Notes: generated from the letters alone by a model not told the origin. Numbered from the stretch's first letter, positions 22,900-36,770 are shown. The stretch is 60,000 bases of DNA from Adiantum capillus-veneris (GCA_014529385.2 CM043963.1:78170912-78230911), one strand, 5' to 3'. A program made the numbers and translations.

Positions 22900-24400
22900 C
22901 ATGATAGTCACAAAGTTATTAGGTGATCCCCCCAAGGACAACCATATGTACAAGATATATACAAGGCTATGTTTCCATTGCATATTATCTCTTTCAGGTG
23001 GGTTGCCCAAACCCCTTGGCCACAATTTGATGCACATAAGGCACAAAACCCATGTCAAAGTACATCTTGAGCCGCACACCATTCACTCGGTGCCTAAGAA
23101 GCTTACTATTCACTTGTACCAACTAATAGGTCCCATTAGGAAAGGCCTTCTACACCTTGTATGGACCCATTCACTTCTTCTTGAACTTCTTCAGGAAAGT
23201 GAAATCCAGGTATCTCTCATATTTATTACTAGGTATCCTTCTTGTATCTTCTTGTCTAGCTAGTTTTGATTGAACTTTGCAACCCGCTTCTCCCATTGCT
23301 TCACATAGTAACCTACCACTACCTCCCTGTCCATCTACAAGGCTTCAAGACTGGCAATCCAAATCTATAAAACCTCCTATTGGGTCGCATTGACTCGCCA
23401 CATGCCCTTCAAAGCTCCTAGCTATGCATGCACTGGGAGTACTACCTCTTTACCATAGACCAACTCTAATGGAGTAAACTATGTAGCCACTGTATAAGAT
23501 GTCATGTACGCCCATAAGCACTTCTCAAGGTTAGCCTCCCACTATCTCTTGCTTGTACACATACTTTTTGATGATTTTCTCATTGACACTCTCTACTAGA
23601 CCACTACATTGGAGATGATAGGGCAAAGAAAACCGATGCTGAATGCCCAAATTTTTGACCAATGTACGCATTTTCTTGCTTCTAAATCCCTAACCTCTAT
23701 TAGAAATGACACCCAAGGCACTCCAAAATGGCAACAAATGCAATCAAAGACAAAACTGAGCCAGAATATGATCATTTATCTCTTTAACTATTTTGACCTT
23801 GACCCACCTGGTAAGGTAGTCAATGGCTACCAGAACGTACTTCTTATCGCTCGTTGACTTAGGGAGTGGACCAATGGCATCCAAACCCCACTTCTCAAAA
23901 ACACTTTGAGCTACGGAAGTCCCCTGTGAATTAGCTACAATTGTTGTTTGCCCACGGTTTGGCATTTGTGGCAGGTCTTGCACCAATAGTGCACATTCTC
24001 TACTATGGAAGGCCACCAAAAGCCAGCTTTCAAAACAACACTTGATCTTTACCTTGATGTCCTCTCTCTTCATGACATTGCTCCAGCACCATGCCAATCT
24101 CCTCTTTTTAAAGCACTCTCCTCAGCACTCTGTCTCGACCATATGTCATCAGGTCTTCGTCTACCAATGTGAACTTGTGGGCATTTTGCACAAATCTTCT
24201 TCTCTGCATCTTTGATAAACCTTCTAGAGACTGGCATGAGCTCAAAAAATCCTCTATCACCTTTAGGGCCTCTCTACCTACATAAGTGGATGGTGCCATG
24301 TACAAACCTGCAACATGCACCTGTAGTTAACTACTTGCTAATTGATCTGCCTCTTGATTTTGTTCTCTCTTAACATGCTTGATCTGGAACGCTTTAAAAA
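22900..24400 (-). pseudogene. Ty3 integrase relic, copy 2
   Basis: The N-terminal stretch (24108-24320) contains RRRFVQNAHKFTLVDEDLMT. The core (23744-24097) contains FEKWGLDAIGPLPKS with the first Asp, then YVLVAIDYLTRWVKVK. The C-terminus near 23130-23230 corresponds to the FPNGTYQLV part of copy 1. Frameshifts and stops break it throughout. The arrangement fits integrases with an H2C2 zinc finger, DDE core and C-terminal GPY/F-like module. Confidence 0.65.
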
Positions 24401-24479
24401 ACCTCAATAGCTCTTTTAAGGCAAAGAACCAATGATTTAAAGAATCCAATGCCTTTTGGGGAAGTTTGAGGTCTCGAAT

Positions 24480-25950
24480 TTTTCTTGTAAGAAATGGTAG
24501 AGAGAGAAAATACTTTTCATTTTTGAAAAAATGAACAAGGAATTCTAAAACTCAAAATTGGGGAAAAACCTTCATATTTTTACTGGGTGCACGGGATGTT
24601 ACTTTTTGGGGCCTCACATGTAAGTGTAGACAATGAATATTGTATCAAACATTTTGGCTTATTGGTTTATCTAATTTTTCTTTGGTTGTTGTAAACTCAG
24701 AGAGACAAACATATGTAGCTTGTGGACAAGGACGATGAGGAAAAGGATAGATAGATATTTTTTTGTAGTCTTCGTTTACAAGTACAAATGTGGCACAAAA
24801 AACCCATATGATTTGTATTTAAAAGTCATTTGAAATTTTGGCTTTATTTGTAATTTTTTTTAAGTGTTGTTCTTTTGTGCTTCAAGTTATAAAGATAAGG
24901 TGTGACTAGTAATTTTAAAGTTTATTGTTATTTTATTTTTGTGCACTTTCTAAATGCAGTTGATATTTCATATGTTTTATGTAGCTAAAAAATAAAGATG
25001 CTCATTTGGGCCACCCCAAACTTGGATGGCCCAAATGAGCATAATTATTTTTGAAAATTCGTATAATAAAAATTGTGGTGGTTAGTCATGATAATATATT
25101 CGCGACTATTATCACATATATTGCTTAAAAACCACTACCGCATGCATTGCCACTGGTATTACCGCTCATGCAAACTTTTCTCTTTCTATTTTCCTTTGTT
25201 AATCCATGGGAATGCTGATAATTCTCGACTTTTTTCTCTTATAGTGGTTGAGAAGAGGTATTTTAACATGTTCCAACACCTTTAGAAAATTTGAAAGTTG
25301 GTTATTTATTGAGTTACCCTAGTGGTGGTGGTAACGCGTTTAAAATACTCAAGTGAGCTTTAAATAGATTCTACATAGTATTTTGGATTTAAATAGTTTA
25401 CACAAACGTTTGCAAAGGGACAACAATTAAGTTGAAAATCAAAATGTTTTTCTTGGTTTCATTGAACCTCCTACTAAACCGTGTATTGGTCAAATGGACC
25501 ATTTGACCCATGAGGGTTGCCACTGTGGAGAACATTACTGTTTCTAAGAAGATATCACCACCTTTTTTTTTAGTACAAAAACACTCCTCCAAGGGGGGCA
25601 CTAGTGTCAGTTCAAGGGTAGGGCTAGGACACACATGTAGTACGGGGGGTCTATATATAGCTAGGGCCAAGGGACTATATATAGTACAGTTGGGTGGTTA
25701 TGCACATGTTGTTGTCCCCAATCTCTTACATTGCTCACCATAAATCTCTACTCCTTGTGATTTTCAAATCTCTCCTTCACCCTGTTACATGGATAGCTTC
25801 AAACGGAGACTAACATTTTCTGAGCATTTTCTCTTGATAGTGTCAGTGCTTTTCTCATGGAACTTTTGCTTTGCTATACCAAGGACCTCACCAATGGTAA
25901 AATCAACCTTGCTGTTCAAAATAATCTATTCCAATACTTTCTTGAGATCT
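24480..25950. other. Anonymous AT-rich stretch with TATA-like runs
   Basis: No gene motif recognised. It holds a perfect 16-bp-arm hairpin at 24998-25042 and two tatatata-like motifs near 25651 and 25677 (ctatatatagc, ctatatatagt). Confidence 0.4.
24998..25042. repeat. Perfect inverted repeat, 16-bp arms
   Basis: Left arm atgctcatttgggcca at 24998-25013 and exact reverse complement tggcccaaatgagcat at 25027-25042, with a 13-base spacer. It lies in AT-rich DNA. It could be a short foldback or transcript hairpin; no terminator function is implied in a plant. Confidence 0.9.
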
Positions 25951-25979
25951 ATCCTTGCCTCTATATCAGCTTGGATCTT

Positions 25980-26425
25980 GTAAGATAGATTCTTTGCTCT
26001 ACCTTTTGTTAATTCCTTCTTCTTTTTTTTTGGTAGCTTCCTGTAGAGGCACTTTAGGTATAGGCATCTCTTATGGAGAAGCTGATCTAGGAGGCACTAT
26101 GTCGTTTCTGCCTTCACTCCTTGTGGCCCAATTTGAAGGTCCTTCATCCCCATTCTCATGCCTATCTTTCTATTCAACAATGGCATGATTGTCATTGTTG
26201 AATAGATAGGAGCTTGTAAGCTAAATTCTTTGCTTTAGCTTTTGTTACTTCCTTCTTCTTTTATTTGGTAGCTTCTTGCAGAGGCACGTTAGGTATAGGC
26301 ATCTCTTATGGAGAAGCTGATCTAGGAGGCACTATGTCGTTTCTTCCTTCACTCCTTGTGGCACCATTTAAAGGTCCTTCATCCCCATTCTCATGCCTAT
26401 CTTTCTATTCAACAATGATATGATT
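25980..26425 (-). repeat. Tandem duplication of about 237 bp
   Basis: Units 25980-26190 and 26217-26425 share long blocks such as ataggcatctcttatggag and cccattctcatgcctatctt. On the minus strand both read RSEGRNDIVPPRSASPYAIP, so the duplication lies in a former coding region, probably the gag-to-protease linker of the Ty3 relic. Confidence 0.8.
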
Positions 26426-26766
26426 GCCTTGAAATTTGGAAATTTACACATGCATTGACAAGGAGTCTATGGAGTTGTCCCAAACTATTTCTAGCCGAAT
26501 AAAATCTCCAGCTTCATGCAAAACGTCTTTAGTCAATTTACTCTTCATAGGACATTCTATTGCGCATGGCCACAATTTTCCAATTTCATTAGATACTTCT
26601 CCAACCTTGATTTGTAGATTGACTCGATTGTCACACCATATGCATCTATGTACAAAGCCTTCTCTGTTTTGAGCTCTTTGTCTTTCTGATTGACCAAATG
26701 GTTACCCCTTTTCTTCTGCCCTTGCAAGATTTGAATTTAGCTCTTGCATTCATTTAACAATATCAT

Positions 26767-27120
26767 CTAAAATAAAGTTTGTCTCTTTGGAATAATAATA
26801 ACAAGCATTATGGGACCCTTAGGAATGCCTGGGGCTTGAGATGGGTTGACTTTCATCTCGTCTCTTTGTAGTTTTTGATTAGCTAGTAGTGATATCGCAT
26901 CCTCGACCTCATTCCAATCATTCCTCTTTAGGCCATGTTTAAAACCTTTGTCCTCTAGTAGTAACTCCAACTTCCCTTGCATCTCTTTCCCTATAGCCTA
27001 CAAAAAGAGATTTTTCTTCTCTGAGTTTAGGGTAGCCTATCATAGTGCCTCTAAAATTCCCTTACAAATTCAGTAGGTGACAGTCCCTCCTTTGGCCTAA
27101 GTACGGGGATGGGAATGGAG
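26767..27120 (-). pseudogene. Probable Ty3 gag C-terminal relic
   Basis: Minus-strand translation gives RPKEGLSPTEFVREF, then after a frame change a 71-residue frame with GKLELLLEDKGFKHGLKRND and EVEDAISLLANQKLQRDEM. The position upstream of integrase and the charged helical character fit gag, but no zinc knuckle was seen. The first 70 bp recur at 29733-29800. Confidence 0.4.
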
Positions 27121-27235
27121 CAAGCTTTGCAGTGAGCTTTTATGATCAACTCACCAAATCTATAAAATAATATTTCTCTAAAAATCTTGCTACGAATAGA
27201 TTTTTTGGAGTGATATTTTCAGAGCGAACTTTTTT

Positions 27236-27242
<7 letters not shown>

Positions 27243-27302
<60 letters not shown>
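27243..27302 (+). repeat. (CT)30 microsatellite
   Basis: Pure CT tract just left of extensin block C. Confidence 0.9.
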
Positions 27303-27305
<3 letters not shown>

Positions 27306-27861
27306 CTTTCTCTCTCTCAAAGAAGTACGAAGTGCAGCTAGGAAAGCGTCGAGCCTCTGACTGTGAGGGTTTGTAGCAAAATCAAGTGAATTGCAAACGA
27401 TTTGAAAAAAAAAAAGACACAATTAAAATGAATGCCTCTACACTACCGCAATCTCATGAGTTCATAATCCACTTCTATTTGGGGTGACCACCTTGGAAAA
27501 GGACATAAGGTTCTTTTGAGGAAAGTGGTAGCCGGGATCATGGACTCAGGTGTGCTAGCTGGGTTAGTAGGTTGATGTGTTGGTGCAAGGTGTGTACTAG
27601 CGCGTTGTTGGGCACTAGGTGGGTTACTGGGCATGCTGCTAAGTGGATGTGTTGGTGCAAGGTGTGTACTAACGCGTTGCTAAGTGGATGTGTTGTCCAA
27701 GGTGTGAAAGTGCCCAAATGTTGAGCTCGGTATGAGACGTTGAGGTATACATGAGAACATTTGGACTTGCAGAAGTGATAGAAAATAGACCAGTCGGTGC
27801 AATTTGCAAAATAGAAGTGGTCGATCGTTATGAAGAGGCAGCACGAAGGGTCCCCTCCAAT

Positions 27862-28093
27862 ATTAGAAAAAAACCGGGGTCTAGTGTATTTTAACCGGCT
27901 GAAATTATAAAATCCCGGTTAGATTTTGAGCTTGCCTTTAAGAAAACCGGCAAATTTACACAACTTTTAGTGTAATTACCGGCAAAAGCTTCAAATTTTG
28001 ACCTAAAAACCGAGAGAATTTCAAGTTTCCCCTTATTTTGTTCGGTTAGGAAAAATGTATTTTTCTAGCCCTAGGAGTCCTACTCCCCTCAAT
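27862..28093. mobile_element. 232-bp insertion unique to block C, MITE-like
   Basis: Absent from A and B at the same place. It is flanked by CCCCTCCAAT (27852-27861) and CCCCTCAAT (28085-28093), a target duplication of about 9 bp with one extra base. It contains several accgg words. No convincing terminal inverted repeats were seen, so the class is open. Confidence 0.4.
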
Positions 28094-28162
28094 GCCCGGA
28101 TTGACAATGGAAACAACCTGGCCAGGGTCGTCTCCATGCAAGCACCACAGTCCACGTCGTCC

Positions 28163-28308
<146 letters not shown>

Positions 28309-28354
28309 TCTCTCAGCGTGCCTTGAAGCTGCCTGTACTGTGAATTTATCCAGC

Positions 28355-28651
28355 TAGCCCAAGCCCGTCTACAAGCCACCAGTCTACAAGCCCAAGCCTA
28401 TCTACAAGTCTCCACCCCCTCCTCCCTACTACGAGCCATCTCGTGTCTATAAGTCTCCACCCCCTCCTCCCTACTACGAGCCATCTCGTGTCTATAAGTC
28501 TCCACCCCCTCCTCCCTACTACGAGTCGTCTCCTATCTACAAGTCTCCTCCACCCCCCACTTATCAGGAGCCATCCCCCGTCTACAAATCCCCTCCTCTT
28601 CCATATGTCACACCTTCCCCCGTCTACTCTCCCCCTCGTCCCCATTACTAG
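28355..28651 (+). pseudogene. Extensin-like gene, copy C, 3' half only
   Basis: The promoter leader (ccagct, equivalent to 3731) is joined directly to KPVYKPPVYKPKPIYKSPPPP, equivalent to about 4190 in copy A. TATA box, start codon, signal peptide and most KPKP repeats are deleted. The remaining 98 codons are open to TAG at 28649-28651, with three YYE[PS]S[RP][VI]YKSPPPP modules, two of them carrying arginine where A has proline (EPSRVYK). No in-frame ATG precedes it. The open frame suggests either recent loss or low mutational load. Confidence 0.75.
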
Positions 28652-29379
28652 TTAGCGTTCTTAGTACTCCACACATGCCCATGAGTGTGCGGCAACCCCC
28701 GTCTACTCCCACCCTCCTCTATTACTAGTTAGTATTCTTTGTTCTCCATAAGCAACCATACTAGTTAGCTTCTCCCTTTGCAATTGAACGTGCAATTTGT
28801 CCCTGGTCAAAAAGCATCTCTACAACAATCTCTCTAGTCATTCTCGAGTGGAAAGCAATGTCTCAACAATGTTCTATCTAGACCTATGGGGTTATCTTAA
28901 TAAGAAGATGGAGCTGAGTTGTTATTTTAAGAGTTGTCTAATGATATGCAGCATGAGAGATATATCCATAATCTTGCTCAATGTCCAATCTACTGAGCAT
29001 TTTTTTAAAAAAACTATTGTGAGAATTAGCATGTTCTGTGTTGGTCACCTTTCCAATAAAGGTTAACTTGGTCCCCCTCCACATCCATCACCATGTCATT
29101 GATGCATCGATCGATGAGATATGAATGTCGAGTAGACAAAGACTTATTCTATGCTTGCAAAATTGTTCCATAATCCATTATCATCTTCATGGTGGGTGTA
29201 AGAGATTTGCAAGTAATTATGATCCTTAACGTGTAACCTTGACCCTTCAATTGTATGATTTTGGCAATGTGTTTACAGTAAGAAAATTCCTTAGGTAAAA
29301 GTAGCATTTCATTGTGCCTCATCGAGGTGTTCATGCACAAAAAAGTTGATTGAAATATCTCATGCTTTCCTTTGGCATC

Positions 29380-29715
29380 ATTGCATTCTATGGATCCCTA
29401 ATCATAGTGTCATATATATCACAGGAAATCCAATGCATGGATTTCCTTGCTCAGCTAGTGTTAGTATTTATTATGGATCCCTTACTCAGGTGGATTTAGT
29501 ATTCTATGGATCCGTGATCATAGTGTCATATATATTGCAGGAAAGCCAATGCATGGAGTTCCTTGCTCAGCTGGATACCTATAGCAATCGCACCTTAATG
29601 CCCCTAGAGTCTACCTCAAGGCATTCATTGTTACTGTATTTTTTCTATCTACCTATAGCAATCGCACCTTAATGCCCCTAGAGTCTACCTCAAGGCATTC
29701 ATTGTTACCGTAATA
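29380..29715 (+). repeat. Two local tandem duplications in block C
   Basis: First pair: ctatggatcc...gatcatagtgtcatatata at about 29389 and 29503. Second pair: tacctatagcaatcgcacc through gcattcattgttac at 29575-29637 and 29652-29715. Copies A and B have single versions. Confidence 0.8.
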
Positions 29716-29849
29716 ATGTTCATCCATCCATCAAAGTGCCTCTCAAATTCCCTTACAAGTTCATTAGGTGAAAGTACCTCCTTTGGCCTAAGTACCTGCG
29801 GCCGACGTCCTACCACCCACTGCCCTCGAGGGGTCCACCTCTATGTATG

Positions 29850-29922
29850 TAAGTATACCATGAGAGTTCAACAGGAGGGGTTTTTTAAGTATACCATGAG
29901 AGTTCAACAGGAGGGGTTTTTT
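29850..29922 (+). repeat. 37-bp tandem repeat, two units
   Basis: Unit aagtataccatgagagttc..ggggtttttt occurs twice with no mismatch, just after the duplicated Ty3 gag fragment. Confidence 0.85.
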
Positions 29923-30209
29923 AATTCATAAATTTTGGGTAGATTTACATAAAATATATTTAAATAAGGGTTTTTTTTATTGCACTTTGGAAAAGAACCC
30001 ATAAGTTCATAAAGAAAGAGGGGTTGTTTTATTACTTCAAGATTCACAAATAAGGGGTTTTTTAAATAACCTTTGCACGCACGTTGTATAGATGGTTTAC
30101 ATATAGTGAAACCCCTAATCCACTGCATACACCATTCTTATTCTTGCACATATACAAAGAATAAGGTGCCTCTCATTCTTGAGGTCTGATTCAACCACAC
30201 AACACAATG

Positions 30210-31260
30210 CACTCTTCTCCTCTCCCTCTCCCGCACCCACCGTGCACGCACGCATCCACGCACATGTACTCTTTCATGAACATGAGCTTGTACACAAAAG
30301 GAGGGGAGACGACTTGCCGAGAATCGAGAATGGCTAAGTCCAGAGGTGAGCACCACGAGGAGCTGAGGCCATTTGACTTCTTGCATAAGGCAACTGAGTA
30401 GCATGTTGTCCTCTACGACTGCGTCTTTGTGCTCATGTGTTGTTGTAGCCCTCCCTACATGCCATAGATTCATATTTATAAGCCTTTTCACATTTTTGGG
30501 TGCTTCTTTAGAGGTTTAGTACAAATAGATGTTGGGGCCTCCCCTCCAAGAAGGTTTTTTGATAGCAAAGCTTCTTGAAGCTCTTCAAAGTCCTTTCGAG
30601 GATTAAATTTTTGTGAGGACGTACGACACGGACTTGTAGAGACATCCAAAAATGAGAAGTTAATTCCATATAGAAATTTAAACTTATGAAACTATAAAAT
30701 CTATACGAATTTTTGAAGATCTAGCAAGGAGGTGTATCAGATCAAGGACTTTTGGTGAATCATAGATTCGACTTTCAAACCGCTCCACTTATTGATATGA
30801 AAGAAGCCATGGAGGATGTGTGGTTTGAGGAAAGGTGACGAGCTACATGACACCGTAGGTTTATCGATATGTAAGAATTTAATACTCTAATTTGCTAATC
30901 AATTCCAATTTAAATACACTCAAGTTAACAACTTCATCGTGCAGATGGCCGAAGGATCGATTGCAAAATCATGTTGTGACCAATCTAGGGGCTTATGGCG
31001 GACCACCACCATCCGAAACTCTTTTAGGAATGCATGAGAACGAGAAGACCTCGTCGTAGATGAATGACCTAAAGCTCCTAGTGTATAGAGGTGAAGACAA
31101 AGAGTGATACAAAGATGTCGTGAATGCTTTTTTGCACAAGTGGTCCGATGTCCATCATCTACGTGCAACTCTAGACGTGTTTTGCTCTCTTGAAACAATT
31201 TAGCGCTTGAGGGCAAGGCCTACTAGTGGTGGATGCTGCTAAACCCACAATGACCTGACA
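30210..31260 (+). repeat. Dispersed repeat, copy 1
   Basis: Diverged copy of 36940-37860 (shared words gtctttgtgctcatgtg and ttttggggcttcc-like). Near its end the plus strand reads LEGKAYYWWMLL, which resembles the tail of a retrotransposon gag core. No open frame supports a gene; it is likely the leader and gag of an old LTR element. Confidence 0.5.
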
Positions 31261-31950
31261 ATGATTCCAAGTTATGTTCCAAAAAGAGTTTCTTTTTAGC
31301 AACAAGGATGATATAAGCTGGCAAGTGTGGGATGAGTGCTTCATGCGTACTTTGTTGGGAAAACAAGAACAAGAAGCATCTCTATAGCAAAGTCTCCCAG
31401 TAGTACTTAATACACAAATTTAGCACCATAAACCATACCAAAAGAAATCCCACAAAACCACAACTTAAAGACATGTGATCCTTTGAGAACTTACAATCAT
31501 ACATTCACCCAAAAGATCACCATGGAAGCTAGGAAGCACCTACCTTGGTATGGAATTATAGCATACACCAACCAATGCACTCAAAGAAAAGAGATTCCCC
31601 CTTCAAAAAGTTTCCTCTTCAAAATCTCAATCTCAAAGTGTACATATGTGACGCAAAATATGTTACCTTTCACAACTTACTCTACATCAAACCACGTGTA
31701 TGCTGCCATTGCCTATACCCTGTGGAAAACAAACCATATCTTATAGAACACAAATCAAAAAGGGATGCTATCAACCCTAAAAAATTCTCTGTATTGTTTG
31801 CAATAGAGCCAGCAAATTTCAAATACATGCACCACTATGAGAAAAATTGGCATGAACATCAAGCTACCATGGCATATCTATGCATAGAGAGAAGGCTACT
31901 TAAGGGAAAAAAAGTGCATCAAAAAATTTCTCTCTACAACGACCATCCAA
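31260..31950. other. No recognisable gene
   Basis: A plus-strand frame covers 31545-31953 (contains PYLIEHKSKRDAINPKKF and HHYEKNWHEHQATM) and then runs into the CT tract. It lacks an ATG at its start and I do not recognise it. Confidence 0.3.
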
Positions 31951-32820
<870 letters not shown>

Positions 32821-32828
32821 CTTACCTC

Positions 32829-32997
32829 AACATCACGAGCTTCTGTGAGGGAGGTGCCGCATACCTAGCTTGGTACGATTGGGGGCAGGGGACCGCCGGC
32901 CCCGTGGGGGGGCAGGGGACCCGGGGCCAGTGGTCCCCTGCCCCCAATCGTACCTAGCTAGGTATGCGGCGCCTCCCGAGCATAAGCTCATGATGTT
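32829..32997. repeat. GC-rich foldback with 66-bp arms
   Basis: Left arm 32829-32894 and right arm 32932-32997 are reverse complements at 59 of 66 positions; the inner 40 bp differ at only two. The spacer is 37 bp and itself pairs partly (ggccccg with cggggcc). The core is extremely GC-rich with G runs of 4-7, inside AT-rich DNA. No target duplication was seen. It could be a foldback/MITE or a hairpin RNA source. Confidence 0.9.
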
Positions 32998-32999
32998 AT

Positions 33000-33439
<440 letters not shown>

Positions 33440-33855
33440 GGAGAGGCAATGCAGCAAGGCGAGCATCTCAAGTGGGAAGTTTGTAGTGCATCCATTCTTC
33501 ATCGACTACCTCTAAGTGCCCTCTGGTACTATAGCTCCGACATTTTTAGCAAGAGCACCACTGGCCGGCGAGCCTCTATAGGCCTATCTTGCCAAAGTAA
33601 TCATGCCACACTTATCATCTTGTTTTAAAAGTATATGCATAGAAGGACACAAGGATCGCTTGTTTTCACACACCATTAGTAGAGTTTATCATCCACTATG
33701 GCTATAATAATTGCAAAAGGCATTTCAACATGAGTCTTATTTGATAAACAAGGAACAACATATACAACTATTCATGATAAACATGCGACAATCACCATGA
33801 AGATTGTAGGCATAAACATGATGCATACACTTGCACTAATGACACTGATGCACAC

Positions 33856-33988
<133 letters not shown>

Positions 33989-33989
33989 C

Positions 33990-34760
33990 AAATCTTTATG
34001 GCTCACTTCAGATAGCTGCAACCTGACCTGCAATCACACATTCTGCCTTATCATTAGGAGTGGCATACCACTAAAAATCTTCATCCTACGAGACTCACTA
34101 CAAATGGCCTATTGGAGTACAAGAAAGTTAGAATTGACTCTTGGAGCATATATCACCTATGCTAGTCAAATTTTCAAGAGCTTCAATCCTAATCACAACA
34201 TCTCTAACATGACACAAATTCCCCATTGGTGTGTATTTTCGATCACCATAAATATCATGCACAACAACAAGTTTTCCTAGTTTATCTATTATATGCTTTG
34301 AACTACAAGCAACAAAAAATAGATAAATATGTATGGTTATACCTATTACCAATGATATAAGGTAATTGGCAGTTTGCACCTTTGGAATATTCCTCAATGT
34401 TGCACCATACGATACTAAAATTATGATTTATCTTGCTTCATGTTGCCTTATGTCTTTGCTTCTATATGAAATCTTTGTTGATATTGTCCCTAATCCTTCG
34501 TTGTGCATGGCTAAATTTATTAGAGGGTACTTAATTCTATGCAAGGACTTGATACCAACACCGTTCCATTAGGAGATTAGGAGACATACGTTTAGACTAT
34601 CATAACATGTGGTCATAAATTCTATCAAGTTCAATTAGTATTTATGGATTAGCTTTATTCTTTTATTATCACTCTTATGACTCTTTACCAACAAGTAACA
34701 GTATGTAGCTACAAAGTCATATTTAGGGATACATTTTTGAATGGAAGGACACAGGTCCCA
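33990..34760. other. No recognisable gene
   Basis: AT-rich; short frames only. No motif recognised. Confidence 0.35.
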
Positions 34761-34765
34761 CGGGT

Positions 34766-35028
34766 AAGGCCACCGACACGGCCAGGCAATGTGTATGCTA
34801 GGGGGATGCTATAAGATAGCATGGTTGGGTGAAGACTAGCACACAGAATACTCCCCTCCTTTCAGTGGTATCCAAGCTATTCTTGGCAAACCGGAAAAGA
34901 GGGTTGCATGTGCATGCGACGGCAGGCAAGGCCACCGACACCACCGGACAGTGTGCATGCTAGGGGGAGGCTATAAGATAGCATGGTTGGGTGGGGACTA
35001 GCACATGGCATTACTCCCCTCCTTTCAT
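34766..35028 (+). repeat. Direct repeat of about 100 bp, period 162
   Basis: 34766-34864 and 34928-35028 share aaggccaccgacac, atgctaggggga.gctataag and atagcatggttgggtg. Each unit contains the palindrome tgctataagatagca or a close variant. Confidence 0.8.
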
Positions 35029-35569
35029 TAACAAATCTAAAAATTAAGTAATCAGATTAGCTTCTCATTTGGAATTATTGATCAAGCTTAGTACTACTTT
35101 GACACCACACCAATATCTACCAATTACCCTAGATTTTTTAAACAATTTGCAAATTTATAGGAACTTCATTATCCGTTGGTTTGTACTTAACTTTGACTAC
35201 TTTTAGTCTCTCTTATGAGCAAACAACCTTAACTACTCATCAATTTAATCATTAACGGGTTTCAAAGTAATGATGTGTTTAGTGTGTAGTTGCTCTTTTT
35301 TACAAAAATTATGAGTGAATTCTTGGACTCTCTTTGAGGGAAGTGTGACACAATCTGTTATATGGTACGGTTTGGAGTCATATAGAAATGAGGGATACTT
35401 CTTGCTCTAATGTAAGTGCATCAATTATCTCTACCCATAGTTCTACTTTTCTACAAATAGAACTACATCCATGGAAGAATATTTATATCGAGGATGGATA
35501 TCTAGTCCACAAGGGGAGTATGAACACCCATGGACTTAAAACACTAGAAGAAAAATTCTTTTTCAGTGT

Positions 35570-36770
35570 CAAAACATTCCAAATGCAGACCATCCTGGTA
35601 TTTGGAAGACATATGCATTAGTTAGAAAGCAAATTTGCTAGCTAGGTTTACACAAGGATGTACACAAGTGCATGATAAAGTGCCAAAAGTATTAAGTGAA
35701 AAAATATGAGTGTCTTGAGGTAGGTGGGCTCTTACAACAATTAGAGATCCCAAACAAGAAATGGGAAAGAATCGATATTGGCTTTATTGTCTTTCTACCA
35801 TTGACACTTTGTGTCCACGACTTTAGTTGAGCGTAGTAGACCATTTGACTAAGGTGTGTAGGTTTATTTTGACAAGACTACGATCAAGGATCCAAAATTA
35901 GCAAGTCTATTTGTGGAAAACATGTATAGTTTAATGGTTTTATAGCTAATATTGTTAACGATAGAGATATGAAATTTCATGGTCAATTTTTTAGGGCAGT
36001 ATTTTGTAACCTTGGGACTACAAATGATCATCCTCAGTCCGATGGATAGATTGAGCAAGTAAATCAGGTACTAAAAGATATGCTACAAGCCTATGTTAGT
36101 AAAAAGTAGATAGATTGAGAAGACCATCTACCTATTTTTTAATCTGCTTACAATATGCAAAGCACGTTCTCACAGGATTTAGCCCCTTCATGCTCATGTA
36201 TGGTTATCAAACTCAATCTCTAGTTGGCATAGGATTAGCCAATGAATGCATACACTTGGCTAAGGATTTATTAAAAGAAAATTTTGATATGTTAAGGATT
36301 TATAAGAGGAATGTTAAACAGGTTCAAGACCGTTACAAAAAGTTTGTAGACGAGAAGATTCCAGAGCATTCCAAAAGTTTCAAAACTTGCCCAGCACCTA
36401 AACTTCCACCTAAGTATTGAGGCTTGTTTTAGATCCTTAAGAAGATTGGTGAAAATGGTTTCAAATTAGATTTGCTAGCACATTCAAGAGTTCATCTTGT
36501 CTTCCATGTTATCCGTTTATGAAAGAGATTAGGACAAGTAGATAATGTTACTGATTCAGATATTTTGGATGACATAATTCAGCCACCCATTCAAACTTTT
36601 CATGAGCCAAAAAGGATTTTGGATCGTCATGATTTATGAACACATTCATGTTTGTCAGCAAGTTCTCATCAAATGGAAAGATAGACCCGAGGAAGCTGCC
36701 ACTTGGGAAAACATTAGTGTGCTTAAGTGGTTTCCTACTTTTGTGTTTGATGTTTTGGAGGAAGTAGTGT
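35570..36770 (+). pseudogene. Ty3 chromovirus integrase and chromodomain relic
   Basis: Plus strand, many stops. Zinc finger region at 35580-35690 reads DHPGIWKTYALVRKQIC and HKDVHKCMIKCQKY (H-C-C retained). The core has NDRDMKFHGQFF (second Asp), then DHPQSDG and IEQVNQVLKDMLQAYV with the catalytic Glu in IEQVN. The C-terminal module has HSRVHLVFHVIR. The chromodomain at 36640-36770 reads VLIKWKDRPEEAATWENIS. The upstream part of pol is absent. Confidence 0.75.

Larger units (their letters stand above)
22560..27120 (-). mobile_element. Decayed Ty3/gypsy LTR retrotransposon, copy 2
   Basis: Minus strand, same family as 1-2915: the stretch 22588-22645 matches 340-420, and both integrases share DAIGPLPKS and a YLTR[WF]VK motif. 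The order right to left is a gag-like piece (26767-27120), a duplicated linker (25980-26425), a long anonymous AT-rich gap, then integrase (22900-24400). RT and RNase H were not found, so a large deletion or replacement has occurred. LTR limits are not visible. Confidence 0.55.
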
